Shown: one piece after another, positions 25,901 through 38,016 of the stretch
Layout: every line of letters begins with the position of its first letter
How positions within the stretch are numbered: position 1 is the stretch's first letter
Assembly (NCBI RefSeq): GCF_037176765.1
Contig: NC_090024.1
Coordinates: 153,635,278 to 153,699,277 of the forward strand
Direction of reading: 5' to 3'
Source: Anolis sagrei
Taxonomy: Eukaryota > Chordata > Lepidosauria > Squamata > Anolidae
Length of the DNA stretch: 64,000 nucleotides
Notes under the pieces: generated by a model
The model's database searches: none
What the model was told of the DNA's origin: nothing
The model's input: the letters and a program-made list of their open reading frames with translations, nothing else
Position numbers and translations under genes: made by a program

Positions 25901-28900
25901 AGGAAAAGGAGGAAGAGAGGGGGATATTTGGGTGACTTCCTCAAGCAAAAGTGGGGGCTGGGGAGGGGGGCAGGAGCGTGTGCACGAGGCACAGGTGGCA
26001 CAAGTGTCCCCTTCATCAACTGCCACTGAGGAGGAGGAAGAGGAAGGGTGGTAACAAAAAAATTGGTGTGGTTTGGGGGGAGGAATGGAATGGATTAAAA
26101 ACATTTCAATTCATTCTGATGGGGAAATCTGATTTGACATACAAGCAAACTGAGTAATGAGCTTGGTCCCAGAACAAATTAAACCAATTTCTCATGGTAT
26201 TATTGTACAAGGCTGGTGGATATGTCTGACTTTCATATGCCCTTTAACCTTTCTCCAGCCTTAGAGCCACAAGAACTCTTGGGTTGCAATTCCCATCATC
26301 ACCAGTTCATATGGTGGATAAACAAAAAGGATCTCAATGCAGGGAAGAATCTCAATGTAGGCAGAAGCCTTTCCCTTCTTGTGACAATGCAGGGACTGAG
26401 ACAAGGTTATATGATTTTAAACATATTTTGCCTGATGAAGAAACCGTTGGAATGTTGAAAGTGTGCATCATTGAACAATGGTTAATTAGCTCCTTCTCCC
26501 AAACTAGGCAAAAGTGTGAGAAAGAGTGATTATATGTGCTTGCAACAAGTTTGGATTCACTAGAGACCACAGATATGTAAATAATTGTACAACTATTTTT
26601 ATACAAGTATAGCTGACCAATAGGATTCTAACCAATATATGTAGTCAAGGAAAGCAAAAGGAATTGTTTGATGACTTTAGATTAAGATGTGTCATGGAAA
26701 CAGCATGTGCACTATATGGACACATTCTGTTCTTATCACAAAAGTGACCTCATCATATTAGCAAGGCAAAGCATCCTGTTTCACCTGACATCACATGGGG
26801 AAAGCGTCACCATTGTGGAGAGGCCCTGTACTAGCTCCGAGGGAGCTCCATTGGAGCCAGCAGAACAGGCGAAGCCTCTTGTGTTGAAAGTGAAGCATAC
26901 AGCGACGTTTCCATTTCAGTTGGAGGAGGGCTTCCACAGGTAGCTCCTCTTCATCATCTGATAGGTGGCGTGCCCATCCAACTTCCAGCTGGAGTAGAAG
27001 AGTCGTAAGACAGAATTCTGTCTATCAATATCATGCTGAAACACCATGCTCCTAGCATCTCATGTGTGTGATGATAAGTTTGACCCAATTCTTGTTTTTT
27101 ATATAGTTTGAAGACATATGACAAGGCAAATCCACTGGGCTTGAAGATTTATTTTATTTTATTTGCAGCTTGAAAATGTATTGAAGAATCAAATTATGGA
27201 CTATTGCTAGTCCATGTTACATATAGGGCCCTTCCAGACAGAGCTTTATCCCAGGAGCATCCGCGTTTAAAACACACAGATGTTCCTGGAGCCCTGTCCA
27301 CACTCACCCCAGAAAGCACACACTTTCTGGGCTGGGTGTACAGATGTTATTCTGGGACTGGCCCGGGAGAACATCTGGAGACTCTAAACCCCTCTCCAAA
27401 AGCCTTTAAAAATAAAAGTACTTACCAGCCTCCATTGGAGAGTTGCGGCAGTTCTCCTGGCATATATAAATGACACGCAAAGAGAAGGGGGGGGGGAAGG
27501 AGCAAATCCTTCCACTGCCACCCACCCCACCCCCCACCCCCCGTTCTCCTGGCGCATCATCTCTACATGGCAGGAGAGCTCCTGCAGCTCTCTGTTGGAG
27601 GTTGGTAAGTACTGTTATTTTTAAAAGGGGGGAGCACTTTTGGGGAGGACGTTGGGATTCTTCAATACTAACTTAGTCAGGAAAACTGTGGGAATGTTGT
27701 CTGGACTGCAGACCAGACACCGGAAGTAGTGGATTTATCCTGCACCTTCCAAGAAGGCACAGAATAAACCCACTATCTAATAAATTCGCCACAAACCAGG
27801 GTTTTCCTGGTTTATGGTGAATTAATTTGGAATTTCCAGGACGTCAACTGGACAGCCCCTTTTTAATTGCAGGAACTCCCACGTTAAAGGGGCTGTCTGG
27901 ATGTGCCCTCAGTATCCTTTAGAATCGATCATGGGTCCTCAAACTAAGGCCCGAGGGCCGGATACGACCCTCCAAGTTCATTTACCTGGCCCTCGCTCAG
28001 GGTCAACCTAAGTCTGAAATGACTTGAAAGCACACAACAACAATAACAATCCTATCTCATCAGCCAAAATCAGGTCTGCACTTCCCATTGAAATATTAAT
28101 AAGTTTATATTTGTTAAAATTGTTCTTGATTTTAATTGTTGTATTGTTTTAAGGGGTTTTTTTTTTTTGCACTACAAATAAGATATGTGCAGTGTGCATC
28201 AGCTGGACGGCATCTAATTGTGCCGGTCTGTACGCCACCCTGCATCGTCTTCAGGCTGAAATGGACGGATAAAAATGGCGTAAATTAAAAAATGATGTAA
28301 ATAAATGTTTTTTTCAAATTATAATCCGGCCCTCCAACAGTTTGAGGAACTGTGACCTGGCCCTCTGTTTAAAAACTTTGAGGACCCCTGCTTTAGATAA
28401 AGGACTGAATGTTGGAAACGGCAACCTTCCAAGCCTGCACTAATTGTTTGAAAAATGTGTATGATTGTTAACTTATATTGTATGTACATTTTGGTTTGCC
28501 TATTTGACTGCACCTCTTTGGTGTGGGAGGGGCTTCAGACTCCATTTTGTATTTAGTGTGCTTTTAGATTGATGCAGTTTGTCTCTTTTCAGACTTCAGT
28601 GAGTCTATAGTTATGCAGTTTGGACTATATCTACAGGCTTAAAGACATTGGACTATGGACAAGTATGCTGAATATATACAAGAAGTTTGTTAGTACACCT
28701 GAGATACTATTTTTCACAAAAGACTACTTTGTTTTTGTCTTTTGAGTGCATATTTTGAAGAAGAGGTTTCAAGGGAGCGTATATCTTTTGGGTGATTACA
28801 ACTGCAAATTCTACTTCAAAGAAATACCTATACTCTACTTGGCAGTTTAAAGACATGGTTCTTCGGTTTCACAGCTGAGTTACCTGTGTGTGCCATTACA

Positions 28901-31900
28901 TGAATGATTATATCACATCACTTGTTCAAAGGGTTGACTTCTAACAAGGTCATGCTTTTCTCAGCTAGTGATTTTCAAAGGATGGTCTCCATGTTCATGG
29001 AAATTCACATTTGCCAAAAGGATGTAACATCATTTTTTACTTTTTCAATAAGGTTATGGTTCACTTACTCCCAATAGGTTCTGGAATTTCCAATAACTGT
29101 AAAATGAAATTGTGTTTTCATGGCTTTCCTCATTCTGTGATTTTTTTAAAAAAGGAACTTTGATTATAAGCATTTGTGCTTGAATTAAGAGATACTACCT
29201 CGTGACCCATAGATGCTGAGAAAATAGTTATCTGTCAGGAAGTCAGGGGTGAAATGAATGTAGCGTCCCTTTTGGCCACATCCTCCATACTGCAAAGTGT
29301 AAGGTTCATCTCCATATTTCTGGAAAGGTTCTGCCACTATGATATCAGCCTAAAATGAATAGAAACTGTTTTAGAGAGCACCATCAAAAGTAGATGTACA
29401 AGTAGAAGATGTCAAAGAGGAGGAGGAAGAAGACTATGATAACTATGAGCATTTGTTTAGAATTAAGTCTTGATGTGATCAGCTTATATCCAAATAAGAA
29501 TCATAATGTTTGAACATAAGACGAGTCTTTCAAAATCAGGTTAAGGGTGTAAACAAAGCCAGAAACTTGTTTCATTTTAAAAGAATTAACTTTATTAAAA
29601 AGGTTTTAAAATTTACAGTAAATGATATGGAAGGAAACGGATTTTTGGAACATATGGGGTAAATTTGAGTTGATGAGTTAGTCCAGGTGGAGGTGGCACA
29701 AGAAAGGGGTAAGGGATAAGAGGGGAGGGGAGAGGAAATAAAACAAATTATACTTAAGTAGATAGAAGATTGTAACCGAAGTATAAAAATAATATGCCTT
29801 AAGCAGAGAAAGTTGTAAACCAGGTTTTGCTTTTTTTTTCATGTCAGAAGCGATTTGAGAAACTGCAAATTGCTTCTGGTATGAGAGAATTGGCCGTCTG
29901 CAACGACATTGCCTAGGGAACACCCGGATGTTTTACCATTCTGTGGGAGGCTTCTCTCATGTCCCCGCATGAGGAGCTGGAGCTGATAGATGGGAGCTCA
30001 ACCCACTCCCTGGGTTCGAACCACCAACCTTTCGGTCAGAAGTCCTGCCCACACAAGGGTTTAACCCATTGCACCACCGGGGGCTCCTAAACTAGATGGG
30101 AAGCAACTTATTATTATGCTTATTCTTATTTTAGTTTAGCTACTACATAAATGTTTGCATTCTTAATTATTTTATGTATAAACTGTATTAAGACATCAAC
30201 AATTTTTCTTTTCTTTAAAAAAATACAGTGTACTTTCCCAACTTAGATACTGTTCTCAAAATGGTTAATTGTATATGCTGTTGGAAAAAAATTAAAATTG
30301 AATAAGATACATTAAAAGTTTAAAAAGCGAAGTAAAAAAAGAAATATAGAGTAGAAACACAAAAAAAGGGGGGGGGGGACAAAAAGAAAGAAAGAAGAAA
30401 AGGAAAAAGCAGATGATCTCAGATCTATCCTCACCTAACCATAAGAAAACTACATTATTTATTTATTTATTTCTTGCATTTATTGACCGCCCCTCTCAGC
30501 CCGAGGGCGACTCGGGGCGGTGAACAACAACAAAAAGACAGTATACAGTGAGCCGTGACGATAACAAACCAGACAACTACAACATAACATATACTTATAC
30601 TAAAAGTCCGCTTCGTCAAGTCCTGGGGTCATAGCCAAAATTCGTAGTCCTAGTTCATTCCATTGTCATTCAAATACACTCAGTTGAAGGCCTGCTCGAA
30701 GAGCCATGTTTTCAGGCCCCTACGAAAGGCCATCAAGGAGGGCGCCTGTCTAACTTCAGCAGGGAGGGTGTTCCACAGCCGGGGGGCCACCACCGAGAAG
30801 GCCCGCTCCCTCGTCCCCGCCAAACGTGCCTGTGAGGCAGGCGGGACCGAGAGAAGGGCCTCCCCGGATGATCTCAAGGCCCTCGTGGGCTCGTAGGCCG
30901 AGATGCGGTCTGCAAGGTATTTTGGGCCGGAACCGTTTAGGGCTTTGTAGGATAACACCAGCACCTTAAATTGGGCCCGGTAGCAAATCGGCAGCCAGTG
31001 GAGCTGGGACAGCAGGGGCGTTGTATGCTCTCTGCGTCCAGCTCCCGTTAACAACATGGCTGCCGCGCGCTGGACTAGCTGGAGCTTCCGGACCGTCTTC
31101 AAGGGCAGCCCCACGTAGAGAGCGTTGCAGTAGTCGAGGCGGGATGTGACCAAAGCGTGTACCACCGTGGCCAAGTCAGACTTCCCAAGATACGGGCGCA
31201 GCTGGCGCACGAGCCTAAGCTGTGCAAATGCTCCCCTGGTCACCGCTGAAACCTGGGGCTCCAGGCTCAGCGATGAGTCCAGGGTCACACCCAAGCTGCG
31301 AACCTGCGCCTTCAAGGGGAGTGCGACCCCGTCCAGCACAGGCTGTAACCCTATACCCTGTTCGGCCTTGCGACTGACCAGGAGTACCTCTGTCTTGTCT
31401 GGATTTAATTTCAGTTTGTTCGCCCTCATCCAGACCATTACAGCGGCCAGGCACCGGTTCAGGACTTCGACGGCCTCCTTAGTAGCAGGTGGGAAGGAGT
31501 GACAGAGTTGGACGTCATCTGCGTACAGGTGACACCGCACCCCGAAACTCCGGATGATCTCACCCAGCGGCTTCATGTAGATGTTAAACAGCAAGGGGGA
31601 CAAGATGGAGCCCTGAGGAACGCCACAGGTCAACGGCTGCGGCGTTGAACAGGAGTCCCCCAGTAACACCTTCTGAGTACGACCCTCCAGAAATGACCGG
31701 AGCCACTGCAAGGCAGTGCCCCCGAGGCCCATCTCTGCAAGGCGCCCCAGAAGAATACCGTGGTCGACGGTATCGAAGGCCGCTGAGAGGTCCAGGAGCA
31801 CCAACAGGGACACACTCCCCCTGTCTAGCTCCCGGCGCAGATCATCCACTAAGGCGACCAAGACCGTCTCGGTACCATGTCCCGGTCTGAAACCAGACTG

Positions 31901-34900
31901 TGCCGGATCCAGATAATCCGTGTCTCTCAAGAATACCTGGAGTTGTGAGGCCACCACGCTTTCCATGACTTTGCCCAAGAAGGGAAGATTAGAAACAGGC
32001 CGAAAGTTGTCCAATTTAGTGGGGTCAAGTGATGGTTTTTTCAACAGCGGCTTTATAACAGCCTGTTTTAGGCTCGCTGGAATCTTGCCTTCCCGAAGGG
32101 AGGCGTTAACCACCACTGTTACCCACTCGGCCAATCCCCCTCTGGCCTCCTTAAGAAGCCAGGATGGGCAGGGGTCTAGGATGGACGTGGTGGGTCTCAT
32201 TCCTCCAAGTACCTTGTCCACATCCTCGGGTTTCACAAACTGAAAAGAATCCAACAAAATCTGACAAGCAGGTGCTTGTGTCACATCCACGGAGACTGCA
32301 TCTAATGTGGCGTCCAGCCCGGAACGGATCAAAGCGACTTTGTCTGCAAAGAACCGAGCAAATGCTTCACAGCGCGTTGCCGAGTTGTCAGGGCTCCCAC
32401 CAGTCGGGGGAGTTAAAAGGCCTCTGACAACCCGGGACAACTCCGCCGGACGGTTCTTTGCAGACGCAATAGTGGCCGCAAAGAAGGTTTTCTTTGCGGC
32501 TTTTATTGCCGCGGCATATGCCCTCAAAAAGGACACAAACCGTGCTCGGTTTGACTCGCTTGGGTCCGATCGCCACACGCTCTCTAGAACCCTCTTCCTT
32601 CGCTTCATCGCTGCCAGCTCCTCGGTGAACCAAGGGGCTGGTTTAGCTCGGTTACTTGAGAGGGGACGTTCCGGAGCGATCATGTCAATAGCCCTGGTCA
32701 TCTCCCCATTCCAGAGAGTGACCAAGGCCTCGACATTGTCGCCTACCGCGGTGGCGGGAAACTCCCCAAGAGCCGTCAGGAATCCGTTCGGATCCATTAG
32801 CCTCCTGGGGCGGACCATCTTAATGGGTCCCCCACCCTTGCGGAGGTTAGGGGGCGCAGTGAGCCTAAATCTAATCAGGAAGTGGTCGGTCCACGGCAAC
32901 GGAGAGATGGACAACTCCTCCACACCGCCACCCTGCTCCCATCCCTGGCAGAAAACCAAGTCCAATGTGTGTCCAGCACAGTGGGTGGGGCCAGTTATTT
33001 GTTGGGACAGCCCCATGGTTGCCATGGCGGACATGAAGTCCTGAGCCGCACCTGTGAGGGTTGCCTCGGCGTGGATGTTGAAGTCCCCCAGCACAAGAAG
33101 CCGTTGGGACTCCACCGCCAGGCTCGAGACCACCCCCGCTAGCTCAGGTAGGGAGACTGTAGTGCAGCGAGGTGGACGGTACACTAGCAGAATCCCTATT
33201 CTGTCCCGGTCACCCACCCTCAGGTGGACGCATTCAAAATTTGTGGTCTGCGGGATGGGGCTCCTGGTTAGATGGATGGTATCTCTATAGACCACTGCGA
33301 CCCCGCCTCCCCGTCCTCCGGCTCTCGGTTGGTGTTGCACGGAGAAACCTGGAGGACAAAGCTGGGAGAGATTTACGCCCCCCGCTTCATCCAGCCAGGT
33401 CTCCGTGATGCACGCCAGATCTGCCCGCTCCTCCAGGATTAGGTCCTGAATCCAAGTTGTTTTCCCGTTGACAGACCTGGCGTTCAACAACACCACCTTC
33501 AAGCCAGAGGGCCCGCTCACCTGGTTACACCAAATTACCTTAGGAGACCTATTGGGAATAGTTAATTTGGAAAAGCGGTCCGAATCAGGCCGAATTCAAG
33601 GTCTCCTTCTCCCGCATCTCCTCCTTCCCACCACGACCTCTATGGGGGCCCCTCGGCTAGTGGAACACCTCCCCCCCTCCATGCCGCAGTTCTGAGCCAT
33701 AAGAGTGCTTTCTCCTATGCTTGTTGTTAAGTTTATTGGTTCTTGCCAGCATCCCCCCTCCCCCTCCTCCCCCCTCCCTACCACACTCTCAATCCCAGGC
33801 TCCGGACTACCTCCTCCTCCTCTCCCACCCCCTCCCCCACACCAGAGCAACATAAGCAGTATCCAAAGGGGGGCAGGGGACCACATGGGTAGCAGTGATG
33901 CAGGTGGTAATATTGGTATAGCTAGTTCTTAAAGTGCAAGGGTTTCAGGAGCAGTCTGTCAGTGAGCGAGGATGATCGTAAATTTCTTAGCAGCAAAACA
34001 CATTCAAAGGCACATTAATAAAGTGCTAGGTCTAAAGTGCTCTACTTAGCGATATAAAGTGCGGCACAGAGGGACAGGGCAGGGGTGAAAGTGCTGGTGC
34101 AATCTAGCAGCAGATGGCAGGCGCCTAGGTGTTCTAAATCGTTCTTATTGCAATGTTAACAGATGACAAACAATGACTATCGGAAAGTGCTAGTTGATAT
34201 TATACGATATTAACTAAATATTGCTATGACCCCAGTGAGACTCTAATGAGACTCCAGACGGTTGGTGAACCAGCGGATAGGCTTCCGGAGTTGATAACTC
34301 GGGGGTGGGGCAGCACAGGTGGTTGGTCACACTTTGCTCAGTAAATAACAGCGAAGAAGCCTACTTCTTCTAATCTAATGGATCTAATGGAAAGGCTACG
34401 CAGCCGTGGCCAGTTCGAAATGGCGCTCAGTGAAATCGGGCTCGCCCAGGGTGGAACGGCTCAGTGGTCCGACAGCGGCCCAACAACCCAGCCGGCCCAG
34501 CGACGATGACTTTCCCACCGGCGGCGGTTGTGGAGGCCAGGAACATCCGGTCTCTACACCCAGCGACCGGCGGCGGACGGCGGCGGCGGATCGGCGGCGG
34601 TGGCTCAGCGGCGGCGGCCCAGCATCCGGCCTCTCCAATTTACAGCTGATGGTGGCGGTGGTTTGGCGGTCCAATAGACTGATGGGTGAGGCCAGGCAGC
34701 ACTCGGCCTCTCCTTCGGACCAAGCCGCCTCGATGGTCAGCGGGGGCCAAGCAGCGACGGCGGTAATCCGGCTGGCCGAGCCCCCTCTAACGAGGGCTTG
34801 AGGCTTGGAGTTTTTCCGGCGGTTGTTCGGTCTCTGACCCCAGGGTGATGATGGTCTCGCCCCGAGTGGCAGCGGCGACGGCCTGGCGGCAAAGGTGGCT

Positions 34901-37900
34901 GACCACTCAGCAGCGGCCTGATGGTGAAAAGGCCGCGGCAGCGGCCTAATTGCAGTTGCGGCCTAGCCCCTGTAGAGGGCGGCCACTGCAATTGCGGCCT
35001 AGCCCCTGTAGAGGGCGATGGTTTCGTCTGGGTGGCGGCGGCCGCGGCCTAGCGTTGATGTCGGCCGCGGCAACGGTCGCGGCCTGTTAGTAGTGGTGGG
35101 GGCCGCGGCAGCTGGTGGCTGCGGACCCGCCTGGTGGCTGCGGACCCGCGGCGGCTTGGCGATGGGCTGGCCGGCTCAGCGAAGGACCGGTGGGGCCCGG
35201 TGGTGCTCCCAGCCAGCTGCAGGCCCGCCGCGGGGCGGCGACGATCTCCTCCAGGCGGCGGAGGCAGCGGCCCAGCGATGGTGTCGGCCGCGGCCCGGTC
35301 GCAATGGCGGCCGCGGCACCTGCGACGGCGGCGGCGGCCCAGCGTCGGCCGCGGCCTAGTAGCGATGGTCTGGCCGGTCTGGCCGGCCTGATGGTGGTCC
35401 GGCGGCTGCAACAGTGGCGGCCCGGCGGCGTCCGGCCTCCACAGTGGGCGGCGGCGACCCCCCTCCGGATGGCGACCCAGCGATGATGGCGGCCGCGGCT
35501 CATAAACTTCTTGTGTCCAAGATACTTTTTGGACAACTGTAAATACGATTTGAAAGCTACTGGTACTTCTCCACTGTTCCCCATTTTACCTTAGCAACTG
35601 ATCTTTAGAGGCACATGGAAGTTATCTTTGGTTGTTATGGCTTCAAATATGCATGTTATCAATACTCTATTAACTGATCTGATGGATCCTTCTTTAAAGC
35701 TGTTATCACATCCATAATGACTTTACAGTATATTGTGCATAACCCAATTCTCTCCATATTTACTGTAAAGAAAGTCCCCCTGCAATAATTCTATCTATAA
35801 TTCTTTGCTTTTTATGCTGCCTTTCCCTAATATAGAGACAACAAAAGTGGGGGAAATGCATTTAGACTGAAAGCATGCTTCCCACTTACATGTTCATAGG
35901 ATTCTCTGGTTGCCCTTTTATATTCAGGTTTGGATGCCCATGTTGAAGGTATTACAATTTTTATAGTCCTGAAATAAAACCTCCGTTGTGAAGCACCATA
36001 GAGATAAGAAGAAGCCTCTTCAAACATTTCCTAACAACAGATAGGGAGGGAAGGTTGTAGAGTGAATCACATCTTTGCATCTCAGCCTTCTAATAGATCC
36101 CCTTTAACTTTGACAATACAAAAAATTACACATTGCTGTCCCTGGTATCATGAAAATCGATGTGAAGGAACCATTTCTGATAGAAGCACAGGTAAGGGGA
36201 ATAAAACCAGTCATTTCAGGACTCATAGCTATTTCTACCTTCCCAACTTAAAGTATGGTGCATATGTACATACACGTTCTTAAAAATGTCTACAGTGGAA
36301 ATCTGTTGTCGAAGGCTTTCATGACCGGAATCACTGGGTTGCTGTGAGTTTTATGGGCTGTATGGTCATGTTCCAGAATTATTCTCGCCTGATATTTCGT
36401 CCACATCTATGGCAGGCATCCTCAAACATTGAGGGGTCTGTTGGAAACTAGGCAAGTGAGGTTTACTGTGTATATCTGTGGGATGTATATTGGGTGTCAT
36501 TTTGGATTCACAGCTGACAATGGAAACTCAGGTCGCTGCTGCCAGCAAACAGGCCTTTTTCCATCTACGACAAGCGAGGTAATTGGCACCCTACCTATCT
36601 GATGAGGCTCTGGCAACAGTCATCCATGCCACGGTCACGTCTAGGCTGGACTATTGCAACACCCTGTATGTTGGCCTTTCGATGTCTACGACCCGAAAGC
36701 TCTGTATTGTTCAGAATGCGGCAACCGGGCTACTCACAAGAACACCCATGAAATGCCATATAACACCAGTGTTGCGGCATTTGCATTGGCTTCCAACGGA
36801 TTACCGTGTTCTATATAAGATGCTAGTTCTGACCTTTAAAATTCTTTACAGCCAGGGTCCATCGTATCTTAGGGACCGTCTCTCATTCTCCCATCATCGG
36901 AGGTCGCAACAACCATCCCAACGGGACTTACTTTATATACCGGGTCCTAGAGAAGTGCACTTGGAAAGGACCAGACGCAGAACTTTTTCTCTTTCTGCCC
37001 CTGCCTTATGGAATTCCTTGCCGCCCTATATGAGAGCCATGTGTGAGTTAGGGCCTTTTACCCTAGCACTTAAGACCTGGCTTTTTACTAGAGCTTTTGA
37101 TCTATGTTAATTTTATCAATATCGGTATGTATGTATTTTTATCCTTTACAATTTTAGCTTGCAAACTGCCTAGAGCAGTGGTTCTCAACCTTGGGTCCCC
37201 AGATGTTTTTGGCCTACAACTCCCAGAAATCCCAGCCAGTTTACCAGCTGTTAGGATTTCTGGGAATTGTAGGCCAAAAACATCTGGGGACCCCAGGTTG
37301 AGAACCACTGGCCTAGAGCTTCTTGGATGGAGGGCGATTAATAAGTAATTAAATGATGATGATGATGATGATGAATGTCCAGGATGGAAGAAAGAGCTCT
37401 TGTCTGCTTGAGGCAAGAGTGAATGTTGCAAATGGTCACCTTGATTAGCATTTAACTGCCTTGCAGCTTCAAAGCCTGGCTGATTGGTGCCTGGGGGTGC
37501 TGGGGGGGTGTTAGCTGACCCTGATTGATTCTTGTCTGGAATACCACTGCTTTTTGAATGTCGCTCTTTATTTACTGTCCTGGTTTTAGAGGGTTTTTTT
37601 TTACAGTGGGACATTTATAAAGCTGATTTTCAACCAAGGTGGAAGGAGGTCAAAGAATACATTAAAGCTGAGCTACCACCCATCTTTGCTAACCATTTAA
37701 TGTAGTTTTAAACCAATGTTGAAGAAAGCAATGTCACTGTGCCAATGATTACATAGGAAATCCTGAAATTAGTTTCAGTCCTGGATGGCGATGCCTCCCA
37801 CAGGTGTGCATTAAGGGCTTTCTTTTGTGGGTGTTTGTTCAAATGGTCAGTATAGATGGGGCCTCTGTTACCACATCTAGGCAGCGAGGAAGGGACCTAT

Positions 37901-37974
37901 GAGAGGATTTACAACCTAAAACACCCATCTATGGCCACCGAATCTTGTGAATCTCCAAAATAATATATAATAAT

Positions 37975-38016
<42 letters not shown>

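Larger units (their letters stand above)
24252..29198. other. CLCA copy A intron 3
   Basis: It holds a mariner-like element (24853-26207), a GGGCC-ended element (27226-27908) and a hAT-like element (27930-28390). The open frame on the minus strand at 25119-25445 has no family signature I recognise. The rest is unique sequence. Confidence 0.65.
30454..35512 (-). mobile_element. L2-clade LINE, apparently full length
   Basis: From right to left: a GC-rich 5' region (about 34390-35512), a less GC-rich leader (about 33521-34390), an intact endonuclease/reverse-transcriptase ORF (30680-33520) and a 3' region ending in a TAAA-type repeat (30455-30473). The 3' end has the hairpin-like CACCGCCCCGAGTCGCC text usual for lizard L2. 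The open ORF of 946 codons implies a young insertion. It has the same orientation as the host gene. No clear target duplication was found, and a separate ORF1 was not recognised. Confidence 0.85.
29350..35889. other. CLCA copy A intron 2
   Basis: It is mostly one L2 LINE (30454-35512) plus a full SINE (29833-30090). The remaining sequence is AT-rich and unique, with a G-run near 30368. Confidence 0.75.

Noticed and set aside
29833-30090. Possible tRNA gene from the B-box-like motif
   Set aside because: The A box is degenerate, no cloverleaf is evident and the sequence continues into a SINE body.
32307-33044. 245-codon plus-strand frame
   Set aside because: Shadow of the L2 ORF2 on the opposite strand.
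34395-35584. Several overlapping Arg/Gly/Pro-rich frames
   Set aside because: GC-rich repeat region has few stops; no conserved domain and no support on either strand.
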